A stretch of DNA of 7,179 bases. Source: Gammaproteobacteria bacterium (GTDB taxonomy: Bacteria; Pseudomonadota; Gammaproteobacteria; GRL18). Within the stretch, counting starts at the first letter, position 1. Every line of letters starts with the position of its first letter. A program made the translations under genes and the position numbers. The notes beneath the pieces were generated by a model. The model searched no databases. It saw nothing but the letters and a program-made list of their open reading frames with translations, and was not told where the DNA came from. This document shows positions 1-5,539 of this stretch, in pieces. Where the stretch lies: positions 1-7,179 of the forward strand of contig JAPVVU010000155.1 in the NCBI GenBank assembly GCA_028571885.1, in the 5' to 3' direction.

Positions 1-225
1 ACCTAAATCCCATCAAGCAGACAAAGATCAATTAATATTATTCAAAGTTGTGATATATTATCTTTACGAACAGGAGTATAACTCTGCGATGTGTATGGCT
101 TGACACCAGCATCGGTTTTGATGGTTCAGGGGAGTCAGATACTTTATTTAAATTGTTGTCCCGTATATGCTCAAATTAATAGTCGAAAGAGCAATTAAAT
201 ATTCACACCAGATTAGGAGTTAACC

Positions 226-465
226 ATGAGTGAAAACCTGGCCTTTGAAGAGATGCTTGACATAAGAGATCTGGATTGTCCTATGCCTATTATGCGCACC
301 AAAGCCATGCTTGCACGGATGGCTTCTGGGGATCATCTGAAAATAACCGCAAATAACAGGGAATTTATCAGTGAAATCCATACCATATCAAGGCAGATGG
401 GGCATACCATTCTGGAGGAAGATACCGAAGGGAAAATACTCTCTTTTGTCGTTCAGAAAAAATAA
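226..465 (+). CDS. tusA: TusA-family sulfurtransferase (79 aa)
   Basis: Small cytoplasmic sulfur-carrier protein. TusA-family members hold sulfur as a persulfide on one cysteine and pass it on in tRNA 2-thiolation, molybdenum cofactor assembly or, in sulfur oxidisers, dissimilatory sulfur oxidation. The hallmark Cys-Pro-Met-Pro motif is at residues 18-21 (Cys18 the expected sulfur acceptor), after the family-typical LDIRDLDCP and before the long helix PIMRTKAML. Length matches the family (about 75-85 aa). The ATG follows a clear AGGAG at 215-219 with 6 bases between. No other sulfur gene is adjacent, so housekeeping versus sulfur-oxidation roles cannot be separated; the paralogue type (TusA versus YedF/YeeD-like) is also not fixed, although the single-domain length and the motif favour TusA. 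It appears to be transcribed alone: the next gene starts 169 bases downstream. Confidence 0.9.
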   Translation: MSENLAFEEMLDIRDLDCPMPIMRTKAMLARMASGDHLKITANNREFISEIHTISRQMGHTILEEDTEGKILSFVVQKK

Positions 466-567
466 CAGCAACACAGTTAAACCTAAAAATAGTTGAGGGT
501 TTACCGGTTGAATTATCATAAATTTACTTATAAATTGTAGGATAAACTAATATTTGATTAGATGCCT

Positions 568-607
568 GTCCTGTTGTATGTATGATAGTCCTGTTTTATG
601 TATGATG
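568..607. repeat. two tandem 20-bp direct repeats upstream of the 635 gene
   Basis: Two head-to-tail copies, 568-587 and 588-607, match at 18 of 20 positions (differences at unit positions 9 and 20). Each copy contains TATGAT (581-586 and 601-606), one mismatch from a sigma70 -10 hexamer. The pair ends 27 bases before the next start codon. A 20-bp period is close to two DNA helical turns, as expected of paired operator sites, but it may equally be a recent slippage duplication. No good -35 is seen at the right spacing. Confidence 0.7.
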
Positions 608-634
608 TGATAGTATGTTTAGTAAAAGGAGATT

Positions 635-997
635 ATGGTGAGAGTATCTACATTATTAATATTGCTATATATCTCAATTAGTTCAAACAGCGTGTATGCG
701 GATGAAAGTAGTGATGAGTCATACCAGGAAAACAAGGCCAGGGTAGACATACAACATAATTCATCGCAAATAACAAAACCACTCAATCTAACAGTTGATC
801 CAGGCATTATTAAAGAAACAAAAGAACAACAAAATGCTGTAATCAAAAAGAGTGATCAATTCTTACCTGACATATTTAAGGAAAAACCAGAACACAAAAT
901 ATCAATAGATGGTGGTATGTTAATCAACGATAAGAGCAATAAATCTGAAATTATCGATGGGGCAGGAATGTCTATCAAGGTAAAAACAGAACAATAG
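635..997 (+). CDS. small exported protein of unknown function (120 aa)
   Basis: I do not recognise this protein. It has a Sec-type N-terminus: a short basic start (MVR), a hydrophobic stretch at about residues 5-20 and a likely signal peptidase I site after Val-Tyr-Ala (residues 20-22). The mature part of about 98 residues is hydrophilic and Lys/Asp/Glu/Ser rich, with no cysteine and no further membrane segment, so it is probably periplasmic or secreted. Near the C-terminus two similar short stretches occur, IDGGMLI and IDGAGMSI, hinting at a small internal repeat. A strong AAAAGGAG (624-631) lies only 3 bases before the ATG, so the GTG at 638 (6-base spacing) is an equally good start. The gene stands alone; the 20-bp tandem repeats lie just upstream. 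Codon choice is AT-rich like its neighbours. An exported role is well supported; any function would be a guess. Confidence 0.7.
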   Translation: MVRVSTLLILLYISISSNSVYADESSDESYQENKARVDIQHNSSQITKPLNLTVDPGIIKETKEQQNAVIKKSDQFLPDIFKEKPEHKISIDGGMLINDKSNKSEIIDGAGMSIKVKTEQ

Positions 998-1033
998 ATT
1001 TCTTCCTGGTTTTTGGTAAAACGAGTTTGATTG

Positions 1034-1285
1034 TCAGTCATTTTTGCTCCAGAAATAAAAGTAACCCGTCATACTTTTTTTGACTTTATTTTTTTTCATT
1101 TTTAATTCAGGCCCTTCCCATTCTGTACGGTTTAATTTTTCTTCAATATAATCTCGAAATTGATATAGTTCTTATACCAGTTCTTCTTGCCTGAATGTCT
1201 TAGCAATCGGTGAGCAAACCACGATAGAAATAATCCCACGCATTTGATTTGAACTCATCAGTTCCAGGCGTTCAAAGCATACCCG
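1034..1285 (-). pseudogene. minus-strand coding fossil with an in-frame stop
   Basis: On the minus strand one frame stays open from 1285 to a TGA at 1036-1034, interrupted only by a TAA at 1174-1172. The 83 translated codons before the final stop look protein-like on both sides of the TAA: upstream a hydrophobic-to-basic piece (RGIISIVVCSPIAKTFRQEE), downstream a charged helix and an aromatic end (RDYIEEKLNRTEWEGP, then MTGYFYFWSKND). A single C-to-T change (CAA to TAA, Gln to stop) would explain the break. There is no start codon with a ribosome site at the upstream end, where another in-frame stop lies at 1288-1286, so this would be the C-terminal remnant of a longer gene. I do not recognise the family. 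A chance open frame in AT-rich DNA remains possible. Confidence 0.35.
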
Positions 1286-1365
1286 TCATATGAAATGATT
1301 TGTAACAATTTGAATAAATCAAGAAATAATAGCGAAACTAAACCAAGTTATCATAATCATAAGAA

Positions 1366-1449
1366 CTAAAAATATTTAAATACTATAGATGAAATTACTC
1401 TGTATTTAAGTTTAGCTATCATTCCCAGGTGCTTTTTAGGTGACGTCAT
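1366..1449 (-). CDS. candidate cationic, hydrophobic micro-ORF (27 aa)
   Basis: An ATG at 1449-1447 is preceded by AAGGAG only 3 bases upstream on the minus strand, and the frame runs 27 codons to a TAG. The peptide has a basic N-terminal half (PKKH, then AKLKYR) and a hydrophobic C-terminal half (VISSIVFKYF), giving a net positive, membrane-active-looking composition as in small toxins or leader peptides. The ribosome site and start codon sit inside the hairpin annotated as a plus-strand terminator, so on the minus-strand mRNA they could be sequestered. No homology is recognised and the ORF is short enough to occur by chance; the ribosome site is the main support. Confidence 0.25.
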   Translation of the reverse strand: MTSPKKHLGMIAKLKYRVISSIVFKYF

Positions 1450-1478
1450 ATACTCCTTCTGTGAAGTCACCATTTTTT
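1439..1478 (+). terminator. intrinsic terminator hairpin with T-run, no obvious gene upstream
   Basis: Arms GGTGAC (1439-1444) and GTCACC (1466-1471) pair perfectly. After a single G/A mismatch TCA (1446-1448) pairs with TGA (1462-1464), leaving a 13-base loop, and the hairpin is followed by ATTTTTT (1472-1478). On the opposite strand no T-run follows, so it acts in the plus direction. The nearest plus-strand gene ends more than 440 bases upstream, and the cytochrome start lies 113 bases after the T-run. It could end a small RNA or act as an attenuator of the cytochrome transcript. The loop exposes ACTCCTT, complementary to ribosome-binding sequences. Confidence 0.6.
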
Positions 1479-1591
1479 AATTTTAAACTATGGAAATAAG
1501 AGTGGTTATGATGATGGCAATAGTTTCATAGTTTTATAGCTCATTAATGACAATTGTCCCTTGCCATGATGACTATTTTCAGGAAAAACCG

Positions 1592-2056
1592 ATGTTATCT
1601 TTACGTACATTCTATTTGTTTTTATTGCTATTTCTAATTATAACCAGCACTGCTTGCACGCATATTGGTATTAATGAATCAAATTCCCTATTCATTAACC
1701 GTTACACAGAATATATGCTGGGAAATATACCCGAACAGTATGCTGATATAAAAAATCCATTACCTGTTTCTAAAGAAAATATCTCTGAGGGCAAAAATCT
1801 TTATCAAACACAGTGTATGATGTGCCATGGTGTATTGGGTGAAGGAAATGGTCCAATAGGTGAATTATTAGTTCCTCAGCCTGCTAATCTTACATTAACC
1901 CGCAGATTGCCGATAGCCACCGATGCTTTCCTGTTTTGGACCTTGTCGGAAGGCGGTCAATTATTTAACACTGCCATGCCGGCATTTGGAGAACGACTCT
2001 CTGATAAAGAAATATGGCAACTCAGCCTTTACATAAACTCTGGTTTTACCATTTGA
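1592..2056 (+). CDS. class I c-type cytochrome, probable membrane-anchored lipoprotein (154 aa)
   Basis: Monohaem electron-transfer protein on the periplasmic side. Numbering from the ATG at 1592: a hydrophobic export segment at about residues 7-18; a possible lipobox ending Ser-Thr-Ala-Cys22 (the usual Leu at -3 is missing, so lipidation is likely but not certain); haem-attachment motif Cys75-Met-Met-Cys-His79; and the class I C-terminal signature with axial Met129 in MPAF followed by LSDKEIWQLSLYI. The stretch ISEGKNLYQTQCMMCHG and the following GEGNGP loop are typical of cbb3/c6-like monohaem cytochromes. I chose 1592 because AGGA (1581-1584) sits 7 bases before it and the signal sequence then starts at once; an in-frame ATG at 1547 has no ribosome site and would add 15 polar residues in front. 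A four-helix membrane protein gene follows after 14 bases, probably in one operon. The electron partner is unknown. Confidence 0.88.
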   Translation: MLSLRTFYLFLLLFLIITSTACTHIGINESNSLFINRYTEYMLGNIPEQYADIKNPLPVSKENISEGKNLYQTQCMMCHGVLGEGNGPIGELLVPQPANLTLTRRLPIATDAFLFWTLSEGGQLFNTAMPAFGERLSDKEIWQLSLYINSGFTI

Positions 2057-2070
2057 ACAAGGTTATTAAA

Positions 2071-2487
2071 ATGATTATTAATAAACGGCCCGTATGGGTC
2101 TGGATCACCGCTATCATCACAGTTATTTTTGGCATCATGACAATTAAATCTGGCGGCAGTGTGATCTTTATTGATGGAGAAGCCAGACAGGCGGCAGGTA
2201 ATTATGTAGATTTTGTACTCTGGTTTAACTTTACTGCGGGTTTTTTCTATGTTGCTACAGGAATTGGTATTTGGCTGCAAAAGACTTGGTCCCTGACAGC
2301 AGCAATCATATTAGCTATCCTGACTCTCATGGTCTTTGGTGCATTTGGTCTCTATATCTATTTCGGTGGTGAGTATGAACAGCGTACTATTGCAGCTATG
2401 AGTTTACGTTCTACAGTTTGGATTGTCATTGCGATAAAGGCTTACCATATCATGTATCACGCAGGTCAGATTAATAAAAACACTTAA
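2071..2487 (+). CDS. four-helix inner-membrane protein of unknown function (138 aa)
   Basis: I do not recognise the family. Four hydrophobic segments are visible at about residues 8-27, 47-68, 73-94 and 107-128, joined by short loops, with a positively charged N-terminus (MIINKRP) and a short hydrophilic tail. There are no cysteines and no obvious haem- or metal-ligating motif. It lies 14 bases after the cytochrome c gene and is probably translated from the same mRNA, so a role in anchoring, assembling or exchanging electrons with that cytochrome is a reasonable guess, no more. I chose the ATG at 2071 because AAGG (2059-2062) is 8 bases upstream; an upstream in-frame ATG at 2014 lies inside the cytochrome gene and would add 19 unconvincing residues. 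Confidence 0.75.
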   Translation: MIINKRPVWVWITAIITVIFGIMTIKSGGSVIFIDGEARQAAGNYVDFVLWFNFTAGFFYVATGIGIWLQKTWSLTAAIILAILTLMVFGAFGLYIYFGGEYEQRTIAAMSLRSTVWIVIAIKAYHIMYHAGQINKNT

Positions 2488-2712
2488 TGATAAGGCTAAA
2501 ATTAATTTAAATTGAAAAAAAGAACATTATATCTTTAAAAAAAATGGATGTTCAGTTTAGGAATAAAATAAACAGTCAGAATATTAAATAAATCAATTTT
2601 TGGATTATATCATTTCTTATTCAGAATAATAGCTACATGAAACAAATTGAAATAATTTAAAGATATGAGGACATAATAGTGAAATAAAATCAGCTTATCA
2701 TGGTTACAATTA

Positions 2713-2733
2713 TTGATGGCAATAAAATATTAT
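2713..2733 (+). promoter_or_regulatory. weak candidate promoter with FNR/CRP-family-like box
   Basis: TTGAT-GGCA-ATAAA at 2713-2726 matches the FNR-type consensus TTGAT-N4-ATCAA at 9 of 10 positions and is followed at once by TATTAT (2728-2733), five of six matches to a -10 hexamer, about 30 bases before the 2762 start codon. The box would occupy the promoter spacer, a position expected for repression rather than activation. The DNA here is very AT-rich, so chance matches are common. Confidence 0.2.
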
Positions 2734-2761
2734 TCAAAATAGTAACAACATAAAGGTAACG

Positions 2762-3067
2762 ATGATGAAAAGAATCTTATTGGAAATTATTATGGTGACA
2801 GCCTTCATCATTGTATCAGGAATTGTACTGGCAGATGATTTTTTATCAAAATCAGATAATGAATTATTGGGTATGAAAGAGCAGATACAAAAAATGGATA
2901 CTGAGACAAGAATGTATACTTACCGTATAGAGCTTAAAAATAAAATGAGAAATATTGATGGTGTTAATCAAATTCATCGTGAGCACAACCATAATCAATT
3001 TGTGAATGATAATCAGTATTTTTATGCTAAAGGTATTATTGAACGATATGGAAATATAAGGTTATAA
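2762..3067 (+). CDS. small exported protein, DUF1104-like pattern (101 aa)
   Basis: The N-terminus is a clear Sec signal: basic MMKR, a hydrophobic core to about residue 22 and a likely cleavage site Val-Leu-Ala24 before Asp-Asp. The mature part of about 77 residues begins DDFLSKSDNELLGMKEQ and continues with a charged helix (TYRIELKNKMRNID). This resembles from memory the small periplasmic DUF1104-type proteins that share a phenylalanine, SxxEL and YRIEL pattern, but the match is approximate and the molecular function of that family is not known to me. The C-terminal third is His/Asn rich (HREHNHNQ), which might bind metal. Two adjacent ATGs (2762, 2765) follow AAAGG at 2752-2756; the second has the better spacing (8 versus 5 bases). 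The cytochrome c' gene follows 52 bases later, so co-transcription and periplasmic co-function are likely. Confidence 0.7.
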   Translation: MMKRILLEIIMVTAFIIVSGIVLADDFLSKSDNELLGMKEQIQKMDTETRMYTYRIELKNKMRNIDGVNQIHREHNHNQFVNDNQYFYAKGIIERYGNIRL

Positions 3068-3077
3068 AAGGACTAAT

Positions 3078-3107
3078 ATGTTCAAGTCAGAATCGACAGC
3101 AGCATAG
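3078..3107 (+). CDS. 9-codon upstream ORF in frame with the cytochrome c' gene
   Basis: ATG at 3078 follows AAAAGGA (3066-3072) with ideal spacing and encodes MFKSESTAA, then TAG at 3105-3107. It is in the same frame as the downstream cytochrome start at 3120, only 12 bases after the stop, and that start has just a weak GAGA-type ribosome site. It may serve for translational coupling by re-initiation, or be the remains of a longer N-terminus cut off by the TAG. Short length keeps confidence low. Confidence 0.35.
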   Translation: MFKSESTAA

Positions 3108-3119
3108 AGAATAATAAAT

Positions 3120-3578
3120 ATGAAAGTCGGTTATGTTTTTACAAGAACCTTGTCTGCAGTTTTTTTAATTATAGCAACCAATTGCAAGTTGCTTGCTGGA
3201 GTAATACCAGACTCTAATACCACTGAGCCTCTGGCTTTGCGCAAAATCATGTCCGATTTGGGTAAGAATATGCAGACCATCACTGATGGCATTTCTCGTG
3301 AAGACTGGAAACTTGTTAAAAAAGCCGCATCACAGATAGCAGACCACCCACAACCACCATTTGTTGAGAGTATTCAAATCCTGAGCTTCGTTGGTAGTAA
3401 TGTCAGTCTATTTAAAGATCATGATAACAAAACCCATAATGCAGCCATTGCATTGGGTAAAGCCGCTACAGAAAAAGATGGCTACAAGGTAATTACAGCG
3501 TTCTCCATTTTACAAAATACCTGTCTTACATGTCATCAAAATTTCCGTAAATCATTTCAGGAACACTTCTATAATTAG
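3120..3578 (+). CDS. cytochrome c'-type (class II) c-cytochrome (152 aa)
   Basis: Periplasmic four-helix-bundle haem protein. Class II cytochromes carry the haem near the C-terminus, and cytochrome c' members bind NO and CO at a five-coordinate haem and are often linked to NO tolerance. Seen here: a signal peptide (hydrophobic residues 11-26, likely cleavage after Leu-Leu-Ala26), an amphipathic first helix beginning ALRKIMSDLGKNM, and the haem motif Cys135-Leu-Thr-Cys-His139 followed by QNFRKSF, the characteristic C-terminal position and CxxCHxxFR form of the family. Length fits a precursor of about 150 aa. Whether the haem is five-coordinate (true c') or six-coordinate with a Met such as Met44 cannot be told by eye. 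Translation may depend on the upstream 9-codon ORF. It probably shares an mRNA with the exported protein encoded at 2762. Confidence 0.85.
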   Translation: MKVGYVFTRTLSAVFLIIATNCKLLAGVIPDSNTTEPLALRKIMSDLGKNMQTITDGISREDWKLVKKAASQIADHPQPPFVESIQILSFVGSNVSLFKDHDNKTHNAAIALGKAATEKDGYKVITAFSILQNTCLTCHQNFRKSFQEHFYN

Positions 3579-3614
3579 TCATTTGAACTTGTAATAGGGA
3601 TGATAGCTGGCGGA

Positions 3615-3661
3615 CAGATTAAAGTCCCCTAAAATGGCCTGTACATCTGGATATTAATCTG
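3615..3661. repeat. 8-bp inverted repeat after the cytochrome c' gene
   Basis: CAGATTAA (3615-3622) and TTAATCTG (3654-3661) are perfect inverted copies 31 bases apart in the 197-base gap before the MscS-like gene. There is no T-run after the second arm, so it is not a convincing intrinsic terminator. It could be a weak structure or chance. Confidence 0.25.
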
Positions 3662-3775
3662 CCTATTGAAATCTGTTCTCTGCAAGAAGATAATTAGTCG
3701 TAGACATATTTTGTGTAATAATTCTCAGTTAGGCGAAGTGCTTAACATACACAAAGATAATTTTAAGGTTCAGAT

Positions 3776-5509
3776 ATGACAAAGTATCAATTTTTTGCAA
3801 TTCGACATTGGTTTATAAGTCTGTCGTCATGGGTTTTTTTACTTTTTTTTCCATTGTTCTGTCTCGCACAGGCAGTACCAACGGATGCAGCGCCAGATAA
3901 TGAAACAGCAATAGATACAGCAAGCGTGGCAAGTACTCTGGATATTTTGGCTTCTTTTGCCAATGTAAGAAATGGATTACTGAAAGATATTAAAATCATC
4001 AAGAAGCGGATTGATGCAGAAAAATCCGAGACTGAGAAGAATAATCTGAAACAGGAGCTTGTGAAGCTGCAATTAAATCTGAAGACAACCACACGAAATA
4101 TGGACAATGTCATCACTAGTATTGATATCTCCTATCTGGAAAAAAATAAAGACAAGGAGTTTAGTTTTCAAAAGGAATTCTTTGCCTTGCTCAAGCCGGC
4201 ACTTGAAGAAATGAAGGAGATGACATCCCATGTGCGCAAAAAATCAGACTTAAGAGAGAAAATTGAATATTATGAAGAGCGCCTGCCATTAATTGAAGAG
4301 GCACTGAGCAATATTGCCCGATTACTGAAATATAGTAAAAATAAGTCACTCAGTAAAGAACTGCAAAAGACAGCAAAGATATGGCACAAAAAGCAGGCTT
4401 TCATGCAGAGTGAACTACAGGCTGCACAGTTTCAGCTTGAAGAGCTTATCGCAGAGGAAACATCTATCACTGATGCCTCACAAATTTATATCAAATCCTT
4501 CTTTAAAAAACGGGGACTCTATCTGACCCAGGCACTGCTGGCAATCATTTTAATCTTATTGATTTCACAGATGACGTTCAAAGCCATGCAGCGTTATCTT
4601 CCAGGATTTAAAAAAAAGAAACGCAGTTTCCGTATTCGTCTGATTGAGCTAGCTTATCGTTTATTGACTATCATAATGCTTATTTTAGCACCTATGATTG
4701 TCTTCTATATTGCAGAGGATTGGGTACTTTTCAGCTTAGGTATTTTGCTTATTATCGGTATTGCCCTGACATTGAGACACACACTGCCCCTTTACTGGCA
4801 TCAGGGGCAATTATTCCTCAATATTGGTTCGGTGAGAGAGGGCGAGCGTATTTTTAATAATGGTTTGCCCTGGGAAGTACAGCGCATAAATTTTTATTGC
4901 ACGCTATTCAATCCGGTTGCCGAAATCAGTCAGCGCTTACCTCTCACTGGCCTGGTTGGTCTGACATCAAGACCCTCCAGGACGAATGAACCCTGGTTTC
5001 CCTGTAAACGGAATGATTGGGTATTGCTCAATGATGGCGTACGTGGCAAGGTGATCGGTATTTCCATGGAGATGGTTCAGTTGGTTGAGCGAGGCGGCGC
5101 TACAGTGACTTACCTGACCAGCGACTTTCTGGACCATTCACCGCGAAATCTTAGTACTAATTTTCGTCTTAAGGAGAGTTTGGGGATTAGTTATTCATTA
5201 CAAAAGAAAAGTACAAAGGAGATCCCGGAAACACTTCATCGTTACATTCAACAGCGTGCTGAGCAGGAAGGTTATGGTGAACAGTTGCTCAGTTTGAGGG
5301 TAGAGTTTGCTCAGGCTGGCGACTCATCGTTAGATCTGGTCGTGATTGCCGACTTCAAAGGTGAACTGGGGGATTTATATAATCGTCTGCGCCGCGCCAT
5401 ACAGCGCTGGTGTGTTGATGCCTGTTCAGAATATGGCTGGGAGATCCCTTTCCCACAAATGACACTGCACGGAGAACTGGCTAAAGTGGAATATTCTGGT
5501 AGTAAATAA
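3776..5509 (+). CDS. MscS-family mechanosensitive channel-like protein with coiled-coil periplasmic domain (577 aa)
   Basis: MscS proteins open under membrane tension and release small solutes. Domains in order: signal peptide (residues 1-32, likely cleavage near AQA33); a charged, mostly helical coiled-coil periplasmic region (about 55-245); three membrane segments (about 247-265, 291-313, 315-335); a beta region containing KRNDWVLLNDGVRGKVIGIS (411-430) and TSDFLDHSPRNLS (448-460), equivalent to the MscS 'GD.V..DG..G.V..I' and 'N..FL......N.S' blocks; and the C-terminal alpha/beta domain with GDSSLDL (515-521) and EIPFPQMTLH (556-565), which are strong family hallmarks. Oddly, the Ala/Gly-rich pore helix expected before the beta domain is missing or highly diverged (residues 330-350), and an extra beta-like segment (352-402) precedes the normal one. 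AAGG (3765-3768) lies 7 bases before the ATG. It seems to be transcribed alone. A non-conducting or regulatory relative of MscS is possible. Confidence 0.85.
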   Translation: MTKYQFFAIRHWFISLSSWVFLLFFPLFCLAQAVPTDAAPDNETAIDTASVASTLDILASFANVRNGLLKDIKIIKKRIDAEKSETEKNNLKQELVKLQLNLKTTTRNMDNVITSIDISYLEKNKDKEFSFQKEFFALLKPALEEMKEMTSHVRKKSDLREKIEYYEERLPLIEEALSNIARLLKYSKNKSLSKELQKTAKIWHKKQAFMQSELQAAQFQLEELIAEETSITDASQIYIKSFFKKRGLYLTQALLAIILILLISQMTFKAMQRYLPGFKKKKRSFRIRLIELAYRLLTIIMLILAPMIVFYIAEDWVLFSLGILLIIGIALTLRHTLPLYWHQGQLFLNIGSVREGERIFNNGLPWEVQRINFYCTLFNPVAEISQRLPLTGLVGLTSRPSRTNEPWFPCKRNDWVLLNDGVRGKVIGISMEMVQLVERGGATVTYLTSDFLDHSPRNLSTNFRLKESLGISYSLQKKSTKEIPETLHRYIQQRAEQEGYGEQLLSLRVEFAQAGDSSLDLVVIADFKGELGDLYNRLRRAIQRWCVDACSEYGWEIPFPQMTLHGELAKVEYSGSK

Positions 5510-5539
5510 TAAAGGACATATTGAACCTCCCCCAGTTTA

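Larger units (their letters stand above)
998..1591. other. long region without a clear intact gene
   Basis: About 590 bases separate the 635 gene from the cytochrome gene. Reading both strands I find a degraded minus-strand reading frame (1034-1285), a plus-strand hairpin plus T-run terminator (1439-1478) and a minus-strand 27-codon ORF with a ribosome site (1366-1449). The rest is AT-rich and contains the presumed promoter of the cytochrome gene, for which I see no convincing -35/-10 pair. No tRNA, rRNA or CRISPR array is visible. Confidence 0.6.

Noticed and set aside
2..103. Open frame of 33 codons at the left edge ending in TGA at 101-103, possibly the end of an upstream gene.
   Set aside because: Its composition is not clearly protein-like, it matches nothing I recognise and other frames here are open for similar lengths. 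It cannot be supported from the visible part.
619..846. Minus-strand open frame of 75 codons opposite the 635 gene.
   Set aside because: It lacks a ribosome site and lies fully opposite a plus-strand gene with a strong ribosome site and a signal peptide.
997..1041. ATG at 1041 on the minus strand, overlapping the fossil's end, as the start of a second coupled gene.
   Set aside because: After about 15 codons it runs antisense into the 635 gene, and the overlap is not the classic stop-start overlap in the correct frame.
1064..1290. Ten-bp direct repeats ACCCGTCATA at 1064-1073 and 1281-1290, as possible target-site duplications of a lost element.
   Set aside because: There are no terminal inverted repeats inside them and no transposase similarity is recognised; a 10-bp match can arise by chance.
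1547..1591. Earlier ATG at 1547 as the cytochrome start.
   Set aside because: No ribosome site precedes it and it would place 15 polar residues before a normal signal sequence; 1592 has AGGA at the right spacing.
1503..2724. Shared TGGTTA and TGATGGCAATA blocks upstream of the genes at 1592 and 2762, as a common operator.
   Set aside because: The spacing between the two blocks differs (3 versus 7 bases), as does the distance to the start codons; chance is likely.
34..2738. Thirteen-bp identity AATATTATTCAAA at 34-46 and 2726-2738.
   Set aside because: The match is almost entirely A/T and about what is expected by chance in a 7-kb AT-rich window.
2700..2753. 17-codon ORF before the 2762 gene.
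   Set aside because: It has no ribosome site and its composition is that of AT-rich noncoding DNA.
5481..5519. 12-codon minus-strand ORF with a strong GGGGGAGG, just after the microprotein gene.
   Set aside because: The peptide is very short and overlaps the 3' end of the MscS-like gene in antisense. Only the ribosome-like sequence speaks for it.
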